A stretch of 64,000 nt of DNA, taken from Sporolactobacillus sp. CQH2019 (GTDB lineage: Bacteria > Bacillota > Bacilli > Bacillales > Sporolactobacillaceae). Below the pieces are notes generated by a model. That model was not told the DNA's origin and searched no databases. It saw only the letters and a program-made list of their open reading frames with translations. Shown piece after piece: positions 29,110-39,100 of the stretch. Location: the NCBI RefSeq assembly GCF_028765345.1, contig NZ_JARAJZ010000001.1:372001-436000 (forward strand), given 5' to 3'. How positions within the stretch are numbered: position 1 is the first letter of the stretch; each line of letters opens with the position of its first letter. Both the position numbers and the translations under genes were made by a program.

Positions 29110-29837
29110 GAAACCTCGTTTTCCGATGCCAGTGCAATAAACGCATCTTCAAAGTTTTCCTTTTTTGTCTTCGACATCAGCTCCTTTGCCGTTCCGACTG
29201 CTTTTAACCGGCCCTTTGCCATGATGGCGATTCTGTCGGAAAGTGCCTCCGCCTCTTCAAGATAATGGGTCGTCAGAATAACGGTAACCTTGCCTTTCAT
29301 TTTTTCGATGATGCTCCAGAGACTGCGCCTGGCAAGAACATCCAGTCCGAGCGTCGGCTCGTCGAGGAAAAGAATCTGCGGATTTGAAATGAGTGCCATG
29401 GCAATACTGAGCCTCCTCTGCCAGCCGCCCGATAAAGTTTTTGCCTTGCTCTTCGCAATCTCGGAAAGTCCGAAATATTCAATCATTTTCTTCGCCGTTT
29501 CCGCCGCTCTCTTTCCGCCGCTGCCGTAAAGTCCCGCGATCGTCTCCAGATTTTCTTTCACGGTTAAATTCGGCGCGACCGCTGTTTCCTGCGGTGAAAT
29601 ATTTATTTTCTGCTTGATCGCAGCCGGATTCGTGAGGATGCTGTTGCCGAGCAGCACAGCGTCGCCGTCCGTCGGCCTGCAAAGGCAGGAAAGCATTTTG
29701 ATCGTCGTTGTTTTCCCTGCGCCGTTCACGCCGAGCAGGGAAAACAGTTCGCCCTGCCCGATCGACAGATTCAGACGATCAACCGCCTTTTTTCCTTTAT
29801 ATTTTTTAGTCAAATTGATCGTTTGGATAGCGATCAT
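29106..29837 (-). CDS. ABC exporter ATP-binding protein
   Basis: A 243-residue ATPase. Walker A is GVNGAGKTTT, the signature is LSGGWQRR (Trp in place of the more usual Gln/Met), Walker B is LFLDEPTLGLD and the switch His is TTHYLEEAE. It is of the drug/lantibiotic-export (CcmA-like) type. It overlaps the upstream regulator and the downstream permease by four bases each, a tight three-gene operon. Confidence 0.92.
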   Translation of the reverse strand: MIAIQTINLTKKYKGKKAVDRLNLSIGQGELFSLLGVNGAGKTTTIKMLSCLCRPTDGDAVLLGNSILTNPAAIKQKINISPQETAVAPNLTVKENLETIAGLYGSGGKRAAETAKKMIEYFGLSEIAKSKAKTLSGGWQRRLSIAMALISNPQILFLDEPTLGLDVLARRSLWSIIEKMKGKVTVILTTHYLEEAEALSDRIAIMAKGRLKAVGTAKELMSKTKKENFEDAFIALASENEVS

Positions 29838-30061
29838 TTTCTATCATCCTCCCCTCGCTTCTGTGCATCAAATATCGCCCTTGCAAAATTCATGTAGTCG
29901 TCATTTTTTACAATCGCAATGCCTCGCGCCTCATCGCCCAATAAAAGCAGCGTATCTCCAGGTTTAATCTGGAAAATATCGCGAGCTTCTTTTGGAATCA
30001 CAATCTGTCCTTTTTCTCCAACTTTTGCCGTCCAAATATACTTGCCCTTCGGATTTGCCAT
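29834..30061 (-). CDS. AbrB/SpoVT-type DNA-binding regulator
   Basis: A 75-residue protein with an N-terminal swapped-hairpin AbrB domain (VGEKGQIVIPKEARDIF, IKPGDTLLLLGDE). It is the first gene of the operon with the ABC exporter, so it probably controls it and its own expression. The C-terminal part (NFARAIFDAQKRGEDDRK) is short and charged. GAGGAGTAAAAG precedes the ATG. It is not AbrB itself, being too short and without its C-terminal domain; a MazE-like antitoxin is less likely because no toxin gene follows. Confidence 0.88.
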   Translation of the reverse strand: MANPKGKYIWTAKVGEKGQIVIPKEARDIFQIKPGDTLLLLGDEARGIAIVKNDDYMNFARAIFDAQKRGEDDRK

Positions 30062-30082
30062 CTTTTACTCCTCTTTGTATGT

Positions 30083-30104
30083 TTAGTATAATTTGTATAA
30101 CTAA
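30083..30104 (-). promoter_or_regulatory. Possible operator for the AbrB-like regulator
   Basis: TTAGTATA and TATAACTAA form an imperfect palindrome 22 bp long, 22-43 bp upstream of the regulator's start, inside an AT-rich promoter area. Self-binding is plausible from position only. Confidence 0.4.
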
Positions 30105-30159
30105 TCATACCATAAATATGTAAATAAAAGACAAACAAAGAGTAAAAATTTATAAAACT

Positions 30160-31185
30160 AAGTATCTCCCACCTCGTCTAGCCGAAACGAAGCATGAATG
30201 CGTCTCTGCTCCTCTGGAAGACGAATAACTGCGATGCGGGCCCCGACAGGCTTCTCTGAAAAATGAATCAACGCTGAATTTCGAAGCCGCGCCAATCGAG
30301 GACCTAGAGCGCACCGAAATGCCAGAAAGTCGATCCGAACAAGGAGAGCCGCACTCAATCATGAAAAAGTCGCGCCAAATCGTCAGAAAGTCGATCCGAA
30401 GTTGAGCAGTCGCGCCGAAACACCGTGAAACCACGTCGAACCAGACCGAGGGCAAGCCGAAATGCAAAATGATCCTGTTCCAGGAGATTTATCGGTCGGG
30501 ATGCACCGGTTATCGGTCGGAACGGCTCTCTTTTCGGTCGACATGCACCGGTTATCGGTCGGAACGGCTCTCTTTTCGGTCGACGCACGGGGTATCGGTC
30601 GCGGCGGCTCTCTTTTCGGTCGACATGCACCAGTTATCGGTCGCAGCGGCTTTCTTTTCGGTCGACATGCACCAGTTATCGGTCGGAACGGCTCTTTTTT
30701 CGGTCGACGCACGGGGTATCGGTCGCAGCAGCCTTTTTTTCGGTCGGGATGCACGGGATATCGGTCGCGGCGGCTCTCTTTTCGGTCGACATGCACCGGT
30801 TATCGGTCGCGGCGGCTCTCTTTTCGGTCGATGTGCACCGGTTATCGGTCGCGGCTCTCTTTTTCGGTCGGCGTGCACAGATTATCGGTCGCGGCGGCTC
30901 TCTTTTCGGTCGGTGTGCACAGGGTATCGGTCGCGGCGGCTCTCTTTTCGGTCGACGCACGGGGTATCGGTCGCAGCAGCCTTTTTTTCGGTCAACATGC
31001 ACGGGGTATCGGTCGCGGCGGCTCTCTTTTCGGTCGACATGCACGGGGTATCGGTCGCGGCGGCTCTCTTTTCGGTCGACATGCACCAGTTATCGGTCGC
31101 AGCGGCTTTCTTTTCGGTCGACATATCCTATTTAGGCGCAACGATCCTCGTTTCAGAGAGGAGGCTTGGCTCTGGAAATATACAG
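30160..31185 (-). repeat. Composite intergenic element, copy B (large array)
   Basis: On the plus strand 30484-31128 is a regular array of about 31 units, strictly alternating TTTTCGGTCG and TTATCGGTCG cores followed by 9-12 variable bases, mostly 20-21 bp per unit. Variants are few (RACATGCACC, GCGGCGGCTC and GACGCACGGGG types), so it is recently homogenised. On the minus strand below 30480 are about eight degenerate units of the TTCGG(T/C)GCGAC type, as in copy C. The tail is strongly diverged, and a head-like sequence survives at 31129-31185. Twenty-base units break the reading frame, so the open frames over it are not credible genes. Confidence 0.78.
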
Positions 31186-31351
31186 CGGCTATTGCTGAAA
31201 GCAAACAAAAAAGACGAAACCCCTCAGCGTATCGTCTTCTCCAGATTCTCCAGCAAAGATCGCTTCTTAACAATAACCGTTTCAAAACTCCGATATCGTC
31301 TGTCCGGTGCCGATCACTCTGAAAGAAACACGGATCGCCCGATGTGATCGA

Positions 31352-31445
31352 ATGATCGCTCCTATGCTGTAAGCAAGAAGTTCCAGTCCGTCTTACGCGA
31401 TTATGGCATCGCTTGATCATGATTGCTCCTATGCCGTAAGCAAGA
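31352..31445. repeat. Direct repeat pair of 27 bp
   Basis: Two copies of ATGATYGCTCCTATGC-YGTAAGCAAGA (31352-31378 and 31419-31445), 25 of 27 bases identical and 67 bp apart. They lie between copy B of the composite element and the sbcC terminator. Their origin is unknown. Confidence 0.75.
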
Positions 31446-31502
31446 GAGGGGCCTGCCTTTTTCAGATATTCATATCCGAGCTTAAAGAAAGAATTCTCAC
31501 AT

Positions 31503-31558
31503 AAAAAAATCCGGCAAAAGGGACCGCCGCATGGATTCATGCGGAGGGACCTGGATTT
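31503..31558 (-). terminator. Terminator of the addBA-sbcDC operon
   Basis: On the minus strand AAATCC...GGATTT arms enclose an inner CCGCATG-AATC-CATGCGG hairpin, followed by TTTTTTTATG. It lies 14 bp after the sbcC stop. Confidence 0.75.
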
Positions 31559-31571
31559 ACCGGGCTTTCTG

Positions 31572-34500
31572 TCACAGAACCTCCATTCTGACACGGCTTC
31601 CGCGTCCCGAAGGCTGTGCCGGTTCGACAATCAGCCTTCTCGGCAGCCGTTCCCTCATTTCGGGTACGTGGCTGATTACGCCGATCGAAAGCCGCCGCAT
31701 GTGCAGTTTTTCGAGCGCCGTTACGACTGTATCCAGAAGATCAGGGTCGAGCGTTCCGAAGCCTTCGTCAAGGAAGAAGAATTGCAGGGGCACATTGCCG
31801 CGCAGCTGAATCTGTTCCGACAGCGATAAGGCAAGAGCGAGCGATGTCAGAAACGTCTCGCCTCCCGAAAGCGAGGAGACCGGCCGCCGGATGCCGCCAT
31901 TACCGTCATCCCGGATGCGGAATCCTCCCGATTCGTCAACTTCAAGTGCGTAGCGGCCGCGCGTCAGATCGGCCAGCCGTTTTGAAGCAGCCAGGCAGAC
32001 CTGCTGCAGCTGCTCTTCTGCCACGAATTCGACGAATGCATTGCCGCGAAAGACACGCTGCAATTTTTCAAATTGATCGGCCTCTTTCTGCGTCCGTCTG
32101 CGTTCCGATTCAAGCTGTTTAAAGAGGCTGTGTCTTTTTTCCAGGTCTTCCAGCCCCCTGGCATCCGCTCCGTACTGTTCGCTCAGCGTCTCGACTTCCT
32201 TTGTCAGACGGCTGCAGCTCTCCTCCGCTTCAGCCAGTTTCCCTCTGTCCGCCGATCTGCCTTTCAGCTTTTCTGAAAGCGACTGCAGGTCTGAAACAAG
32301 TCTTGCTTTCTCTTTTTCAAATGCGGCAATCTCTCCGTTAAACGCGATCCGCGTCTCTTCGGGGAGATGGGCGGCCAGCACGTCTTCTCTTTTTTCAAAA
32401 CTCGAATACGCGATCCGTTCGTTCCACCTTTCTTCAGCAGACCGCTGGGACCTTCCCGCTCTTTCTTTTCTATCCGAAGCATTGTTAAACTGTTTATCCG
32501 CCTCAATGCGGACAGTGAGAGACTGCTGCCATTCCCGGTAGCTGTTCTCACGATTTTCTTTCATTTGTTCGAGCAGCCGGTTCAGTCGGGATAATTTATC
32601 TTCGATCGGGTCGTCCTCCGCCAGATTGAGGGCCTTTAAAGCAGCTGCATCGCGGGCAGAGGATTTTTCGGATCCATCCATTCTTCCCTTTATTTCATTC
32701 CACTTCGCTTCAAGCCGGTGAATTTTATCCTCATTCGCGGTCAGTTTCTGTTCAATCACGCCGCGCTCCTGCCTTGCCTGAGTCATCTCCGTCCGGATCT
32801 TTCCGACCTTACTGTCCGAATCCAGCATTTTTCTGTACACATCCTGAATTCGATCTATCGGCGGGAATTGATCAGGCCAGCGGTTTAGCCGCTCTTCCAT
32901 TTCCTTTTTGCGCACCAGCGCCGCATCTTGTATCTTTTTCTTTTCTTTTTCATAAAAGTTAAGCTGTGCTTCCAGGGAAAGGCGCGCCGTCTCCGCCTGC
33001 CGTGCTTCATTGGACAAACGGTCAAGCGTTTCGCCGACGTCCAGCACATCTTGCTTCATTTCCCTGACCGCCAGCTCCGTTTCTTTCAGGACCGGTTTCA
33101 ACCCGGTCTTTTCCCAGTCGATAAAATCGGCACCTGCCTCAGCCCCGTCAGAGGATCCTGTGTGCAAAGCTTCGGGAGACAGCGTTTTAAATGCCGCAGA
33201 TTGCTGCTCCAGCCGATTAAGGCATATCCCGGTCTCCTGCTGCTGCAGGCCTAAAGATTCGTCGGCTTTCTGATAGAAACGAATCAACCGAGTGATGGAT
33301 CCCTCATCCGGATACTTTCCGGCCGCCGCCGGATGCGGATGGTGCACCGCTCCGCAGACCGGGCACGGCTCTCCGTCCCTCAGCCCTGCAGCCAGATCCA
33401 GTGACAGCCGATGTCTGATCGCCGCCTCCCGTTCCTTTTCCGTCTCTTCTCTCTTTGTTTTCAGATAGGTGCGGGCCAGCCTGATCTGCCCTCCGATCAC
33501 GGTAGCCCGATTATAGACGGTCTGATAGCGTTTAAACAGCTGTCCGCCCTTTTCATTGAGCAGCTTCCTGTTTCCGCCGAGCCGCTCGCGCTCGTTGCTG
33601 CATTCCAGCCAAACCTTCTGATTCTCCGCCCATTCTTTTCTTTTTTCCTTCAAATAGGAATCGATCTGCTCGATCGCGTTTTTTTCATCCAGGGCTTTAT
33701 GAACGGCAGTTCGGCGCTCGCCTGATATTTCCAGCTTTTGAAGAGACTGCTCCAGCTGTTCCAGTTTATTTGAAAGTTCCTCTTTATGCTGCTGCTCTCT
33801 GCCGGTCGATTGCCGGCAGCCGTTTATGTCCTGCTCAAGCTTTGCCAGCGCAGCCGCATCGGCGCTTATTTCACTCCGGACCCGAGTCAGCCGCCGCTTG
33901 ATCTCGAGTCCCTGAACAAGCTGCTGCTTTTGCCCGGAAAGAAGCGGACCGCGCTCTTCCTCATCTTTCTTTGCTTTTTCGTAGACCTTTCTCTTTGACT
34001 GCTCGTCCGATTCGGAAGCCGCAAAACATTTTTCTGCCTGAACGGATACTTCATCAGCTTCCTGATATTCTTTTTCCGCAGCTGTCAGCGCCTCAAGATA
34101 GGGCAGTATCTTTTCCGCGGCGTCGTTCCGTTCGAGCAGCCGTCTTTTTTTCTCAACGGCGGGCTGCTCATCAAGACGGAGCTGCAGGGCTGCTGCTTTT
34201 GCCTTTTTTTCTTCCTGATAATCCCATATTTGCTTCATTTCATCCCGCTCAAACCGCTGTTTTTCAAGTACGGCCTTTTTCCCGGCAAGCTCTCCGCTCA
34301 CTTGGTGCAATCGCTCGCGCAGCTTTTCCACCGCTTCTTTCGAGGCATCGCCAAGCACGGTTTCTTTCTCCGAAATCAGAGTCAGCCGCTGTTTCGCCGC
34401 ATCGGCATGTCTTTTCAGCCTTGCCGTCAGTTCGTCCCCGTACTTTTCCAGATGGAAAAGCCGCTGCAGCATCTGCCGTCTCTCGTTTCCTTTCAGTGAC

Positions 34501-34973
34501 AGAAATTCCGAAAATTTGCCCTGAGGCAGTACCACGGCACGGGTAAAATCATCATGCGTCAGTCCGAGAATCTCCTGAACCTTCGCCGTGAGGTCGCGTT
34601 CTTTATCGGCCAGGACCTCCGTTTTCTCGCCCAGTCTCATCAGCCGGCAGCTGCCCGCCCTCATTCCGCCGTCTTTTTTCCGTTTATAGCTCCTCTCGGC
34701 GCGGTAGCGTACTTTCTTCTGCCCGGCCAGTTCAAACGTGAAACCGACAGAAAGCTGATCTTCCAATTGGTTGAGTATGCCCTGCGTATTGTTGGCGGCG
34801 CGCTCCACAGTACCGTACAACGCCAGAGTGACGGCGTCCAGAATCGTCGATTTTCCGCTCCCGGTCGGACCGAAAATGCCGAAGATGCCGTCCGCGCACA
34901 AAGATTCGAAATCGACGTGCTGAACGTCGCGGAAACTGTTTAACCCTTGAATCGTCAGTTCAACCGGTTTCAT
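31572..34973 (-). CDS. sbcC: SbcC, ATPase of the SbcCD nuclease
   Basis: A 1133-residue SMC-like protein. An N-terminal Walker A (GPTGSGKSTILDAV) and C-terminal signature (SSLSGGETFLTSLALA) and Walker B (FFLDEGFGTLD) are separated by about 800 residues of coiled coil. The zinc-hook CxxC (PCPVCGAVHHPHP) sits near the middle. With SbcD it opens hairpins and trims blocked DNA ends. The start is inside the end of sbcD; ATG 34973 is chosen because GGGGAG lies eight bases upstream, though ATG 34979 is possible. It is the last gene of the operon. Confidence 0.95.
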   Translation of the reverse strand: MKPVELTIQGLNSFRDVQHVDFESLCADGIFGIFGPTGSGKSTILDAVTLALYGTVERAANNTQGILNQLEDQLSVGFTFELAGQKKVRYRAERSYKRKKDGGMRAGSCRLMRLGEKTEVLADKERDLTAKVQEILGLTHDDFTRAVVLPQGKFSEFLSLKGNERRQMLQRLFHLEKYGDELTARLKRHADAAKQRLTLISEKETVLGDASKEAVEKLRERLHQVSGELAGKKAVLEKQRFERDEMKQIWDYQEEKKAKAAALQLRLDEQPAVEKKRRLLERNDAAEKILPYLEALTAAEKEYQEADEVSVQAEKCFAASESDEQSKRKVYEKAKKDEEERGPLLSGQKQQLVQGLEIKRRLTRVRSEISADAAALAKLEQDINGCRQSTGREQQHKEELSNKLEQLEQSLQKLEISGERRTAVHKALDEKNAIEQIDSYLKEKRKEWAENQKVWLECSNERERLGGNRKLLNEKGGQLFKRYQTVYNRATVIGGQIRLARTYLKTKREETEKEREAAIRHRLSLDLAAGLRDGEPCPVCGAVHHPHPAAAGKYPDEGSITRLIRFYQKADESLGLQQQETGICLNRLEQQSAAFKTLSPEALHTGSSDGAEAGADFIDWEKTGLKPVLKETELAVREMKQDVLDVGETLDRLSNEARQAETARLSLEAQLNFYEKEKKKIQDAALVRKKEMEERLNRWPDQFPPIDRIQDVYRKMLDSDSKVGKIRTEMTQARQERGVIEQKLTANEDKIHRLEAKWNEIKGRMDGSEKSSARDAAALKALNLAEDDPIEDKLSRLNRLLEQMKENRENSYREWQQSLTVRIEADKQFNNASDRKERAGRSQRSAEERWNERIAYSSFEKREDVLAAHLPEETRIAFNGEIAAFEKEKARLVSDLQSLSEKLKGRSADRGKLAEAEESCSRLTKEVETLSEQYGADARGLEDLEKRHSLFKQLESERRRTQKEADQFEKLQRVFRGNAFVEFVAEEQLQQVCLAASKRLADLTRGRYALEVDESGGFRIRDDGNGGIRRPVSSLSGGETFLTSLALALSLSEQIQLRGNVPLQFFFLDEGFGTLDPDLLDTVVTALEKLHMRRLSIGVISHVPEMRERLPRRLIVEPAQPSGRGSRVRMEVL

Positions 34974-36165
34974 GATCATCGCTCCCCGCTGCGGCTTCCT
35001 TCTCCGCCTCATCTTTTGCAATCATCTTCAGAAAAAGCTGAACCAGCTCCGGACCCGGTTCGGCTCCGTCCGTATGATCTTTGTAAAAACGAATGAACAG
35101 CTGATCGATCGGCAGATTCGACCGGCGGATGCCGCCGTCCTCCTCGGGAAGGCTGCCGTAAATCGGCCGGATGCCGACAAAATGGCCGTTTCTCCTGCGC
35201 AGTGCCTGAATCTGATGCATGTCCAATGCTTCATCCAGACGGATTTCAAGATCAATCCAGGCTCCTTCGTCACGCCCTTCCCCGAGCCAGCGCAGAACCT
35301 CGTCAAGCCCGTTTTCCGCACGCCAGCGGATGAGCGGCCGGCCGGATGTCAGCCGGACGGTTTCGACAGACACCGCCTTCCCCGGCTCCGCATCGAGCAC
35401 GGTCACCGATTTGGGCTGATCCGATTCGGAGAAGCTGTAGGCGAGCGGCGACCCGGCGTAACGCGTCAATACGGGTGATTTTTCCATCGTCTGCGGCCGG
35501 TGCAGATGCCCCAGTGCTACATACTGGGCCGCACCGGGAAATGAGGCGGGGTCAACCGTATAAGCGCCGCCGACCTGTACCGGCCGTTCGGAATCGGATT
35601 CCCGTCCGCCCGCCACAAAAACATGCGTCATCAGCACATTGACCGTATTCTTGGAAAAAGAACGCGCATGTTCATGAAACAGCACGGCCAGCCGATCGTT
35701 ATAAGCCTGCTGAATGGCTTTTTCCTCGTTCATTGCGCTCAGGCATTCATTCAGCCTCGATTCGGAGGGATAGGGAATCGCTCCGACCACCAGCCGTTCG
35801 CCGGTCCGGGCAATCGGTATGGAAAGCGGGGCGGCAACGGGGCGGCCGATAATCTTAATCCCCCTCTTGCCGGCGAGCGGGCGTGAAGCTTCCAGCCGGT
35901 CGGGGCTGTCATGATTGCCGGCAATCACAATGAGCGGCCTTTCTCCGCCTTTTGCCAGCCGTTCCGCAGTTTCATAGAAAAGCGCTTCGGAAACGGCCGG
36001 CGGGTTCACCGTATCGAACACGTCTCCGGCCATCAGAACGGCATCAATCTGTTCCTCGTCCGCAATCCGGCATATTTCATCCATGACCGCTTCCTGTTCG
36101 TCTTCACGCGAGCGGCCTTCAAGCATGCGGCCGAGATGCCAGTCAGCTGTGTGCGGCAGTCTCAT
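34960..36165 (-). CDS. sbcD: SbcD, nuclease of the SbcCD complex
   Basis: A 401-residue Mre11-type manganese nuclease. Metal ligands are seen in order: Asp/His in HTADWHLG, GDVFD near residue 48, GNHD near 85, and the His residues of LMTHVF and LGHLHRP. The ATG overlaps the addA stop by four bases (ATGA), with GGGGGGAGAGTG as ribosome site. It overlaps sbcC by 14 bp. The second residue region MRLPHTADW replaces the common MRILHTADW, a harmless change. Confidence 0.95.
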   Translation of the reverse strand: MRLPHTADWHLGRMLEGRSREDEQEAVMDEICRIADEEQIDAVLMAGDVFDTVNPPAVSEALFYETAERLAKGGERPLIVIAGNHDSPDRLEASRPLAGKRGIKIIGRPVAAPLSIPIARTGERLVVGAIPYPSESRLNECLSAMNEEKAIQQAYNDRLAVLFHEHARSFSKNTVNVLMTHVFVAGGRESDSERPVQVGGAYTVDPASFPGAAQYVALGHLHRPQTMEKSPVLTRYAGSPLAYSFSESDQPKSVTVLDAEPGKAVSVETVRLTSGRPLIRWRAENGLDEVLRWLGEGRDEGAWIDLEIRLDEALDMHQIQALRRRNGHFVGIRPIYGSLPEEDGGIRRSNLPIDQLFIRFYKDHTDGAEPGPELVQLFLKMIAKDEAEKEAAAGSDDHETG

Positions 36166-39100
36166 ACACTCTCCCCCCGTTCCCCTGATAGATCGACAAA
36201 ATATCCGCCGTCAAAAGCATAAAGTCCCACCCGTGCAACCGGCCGCCTCCAGATTTTTTCGATCGCCCGGCGGTAAAGATCCAGTTGTACATGATAGCGC
36301 CTTTTCAGTTCTTCTCTCGCCAGTTTTTCTTCAGGAAAGCGAGGGGATAAACGGTCGGTTTTATAATCAAGAAGTGTCAATTCTCCCTCTTCTTCAATAA
36401 TACAATCAATGACGCCCTGGACCAGCACCTGTTCTTCTCCTTTCCGGTCCGGCCCCCAGGACGGATAAACCTGATCCGCATCAAGGACCAGACTGAAAGG
36501 ACATTCCCGTATCACCTGATCCGCATTTTTCATTTTGCTGCCGATCGGAGACAGAAAAAACCGTGCAACCGCGGCGTTGTCCAGACTATCCGCCTGCTCG
36601 GGGGTTAATATTTCTTTTTCAACAAGCTCAAGTTCCTGTATTCGGATTCCTTGCTCGTCGGCCGATCTCTTCAGATCGAAGTGCTGCATCAGGATATGCA
36701 GTGCCGTTCCGCGTTCTGCGGGCGACAGATCGCCTTTCTGCAGGAAATGCGGGCGCTCGCCTCCGATTTCCCGAAACCGATCGGCAAGCAGCCGGTCGTC
36801 CTGGCCTTCGCTGAAATACTCTTGCTGCGACCTGATCTCGGTGACCGTCTGTTTGGCCATATAAATCGTTGCCTGGCGCTGCGGATAGGTCCAGCCGAGC
36901 CGGCGGCCGATTTCCTCATCCTTATCCGAATGCGGCTCCACTTTCTGCCACTGTCTCAGGTGCTCCAGCCGGTCGCGGTCCTCCCTCCGTTCTGCCGCCT
37001 GATCGGCGGCCATGCGGACGCCTGCGATCATACTGACTGTCCATGAAGACCGGTCGCGGGAAACAGCCGTCCGGTCGGGGATTCCGCCCGCCAATTCATG
37101 GAGCGCCTCCGCCGATTGGTGGCGGATCACGCACGGGCCGATCCAATCAAGAAATGAGGAAACAGCGCCGCGGATGTATTCCGGAAGCAGCCAGTCGCGG
37201 CAGTGCAACGCTGCGGCCCACTGATGCACCTTTTTTTTCGCATCGGGGACAGAGCTGACAAGAATCAACTTTTCTCTGGCTCTTGTGACCGCGACGTAGA
37301 GGATCCGCATTTCTTCGGCGACGGCATCCGCTTTCATCCGTTCCCTGATCGCGAGGAAAAGCAGTGTCGGCACGCTTTGACGTTGATCGGGGTCGATCCA
37401 GAGCGATCCGAAGCCGAGCGTTTTATGCAGCAGCGCCGGAGCCGCCGTATCTTTTAAATTGAATTTTTTATTAAGCCCGGCCACGAAGACAATGGGAAAT
37501 TCAAGGCCTTTGCTCTTATGGATGGTCATAATTCTGACCACATCTTCCTGCTCGCTCAGCGCACGCGCCTCACCTAAATCGCCGCCGTTCTCCCTCATGC
37601 GGGCAATGAACCTCAGAAAACGGAATAATCCGCGGAAAGACGTTTTTTCATATTGCTCCGCCCGGTCATAAAAGGCCTTGAGGTTTGCCTGACGCTGTGT
37701 TCCTCCCGTCAGGCCCCCGACATAATCGTAATAGCCGGTGTCCCGATAGATTTGCCAGATCAGCTCGGAAACCGGACGGCTGACCGATCTGCTTTTCCAC
37801 GCCGACAGCTTTTTCAGAAAACCGGCCAGAGTATCTGCAAGTGAATCGCCGTTTTCTCTGATATAGCGTTTGACGGCTGTATAATAGGCGCCTGCCCGAT
37901 CTGCCATGCGGATCCGGGCAAGCGCGTCGCCGTCCAGACCGACGATCGGGGAGCGGAGCACGGAGGCAAGCGGAATATCCTGATAGGGATTGTCGATGAT
38001 CTGAAGAACGGAAAGCATCACGGACACTTCAACCGTGTCAAAATACCCCTTCGACAGCTCGGCATAAGACGGAACGCCGTATTGCCCGAGCACATCTTTC
38101 ATGACAGCGGCCGATGTGTTCGCCGACCGCATCAGGATAGCGATATCGCGATAGCGTACGGCCCGCATTTGCCCAGCGGAACGGTCGTAGACCTGAAAAG
38201 CGGGTCCGGAACCGTCTCCGATCATTGCCCGGATCCGATCGGCGATTGCCGCCGCCTCCAACTCGGTCGCGTCAGGATCGTCCTGATCCGTTCCGTCGTT
38301 TTCTCCGCGGTCCGCACGGTCAATGAGTTCAAGATCGACGGGCCTCTCCCCGGAAGGATAACTTGCTCCGCAGCGCAGTTCGGCATTGGCGTCATAGTCC
38401 GTTCCGCCCGTCGCTTCATCCATCACCTGCCGGAACAGAAAGTTCGTTCCGTCAATCACTTCCGGACGGCTGCGAAAATTGCTGGACAGATCAATTTTTA
38501 TGCCGTCTGCAGCAGGGTCTGAAAACTGCCTGTACTTTTCAGTAAAGAGTCCGGGTTCCGCCAGTCGGAAGCCGTAAATACTCTGCTTCACATCGCCGAC
38601 CATGAACAGATTGCCTCCCTGCCCGCCGTCTTTTGTGATCAACTGGATAATCGACTCCTGAACCCGGTTCGTATCCTGATATTCGTCCACCAGAACTTCT
38701 TCAAAGCGGGCGCGATATTGTTCCGCAACAAGGGAAGGCTGCTCATTGTCGGGAGACGAGCCTTCCCGGCGCAGAACGGCCAGGCATTCATGCTCCAGAT
38801 CCGAAAAGTCCAGCAGTCCTCTCCTTCGTTTTTCTTTTTTGAAAAGCGCCGAAAAATCCTGGACGAGCGCCCTCAGAAGCGCGACGGACGGAGCCATGTC
38901 CCTCATGTCCTGAATGCTCTCCTGCGGCGATCGGGCAAACCATTGCTGCTGAAGATCGGCGATTCTTTTCTTCACTTTGTCGCGTATTTTTTTTACCTGG
39001 TCCCTAAGCCCGGCATCAACATCCCGGCCTTTGCAGGCAGGCATTTTCCCAAAAACGATATTCAGAAAGGAAAATCGGAGTGTTTCCCAGCTTGCGCCGG

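Noticed and set aside
29834-30061. MazE-like antitoxin of a toxin-antitoxin pair
   Set aside because: The partner gene is an ABC ATPase, not a toxin, and the overlap continues to a permease.
30462-31347. Long open frames (about 290 codons) across array B in several frames on both strands
   Set aside because: The repeat units contain no stop codons in most frames; frames stay open together, and 20-bp units shift the frame repeatedly, so openness is not evidence of coding. No ribosome sites.
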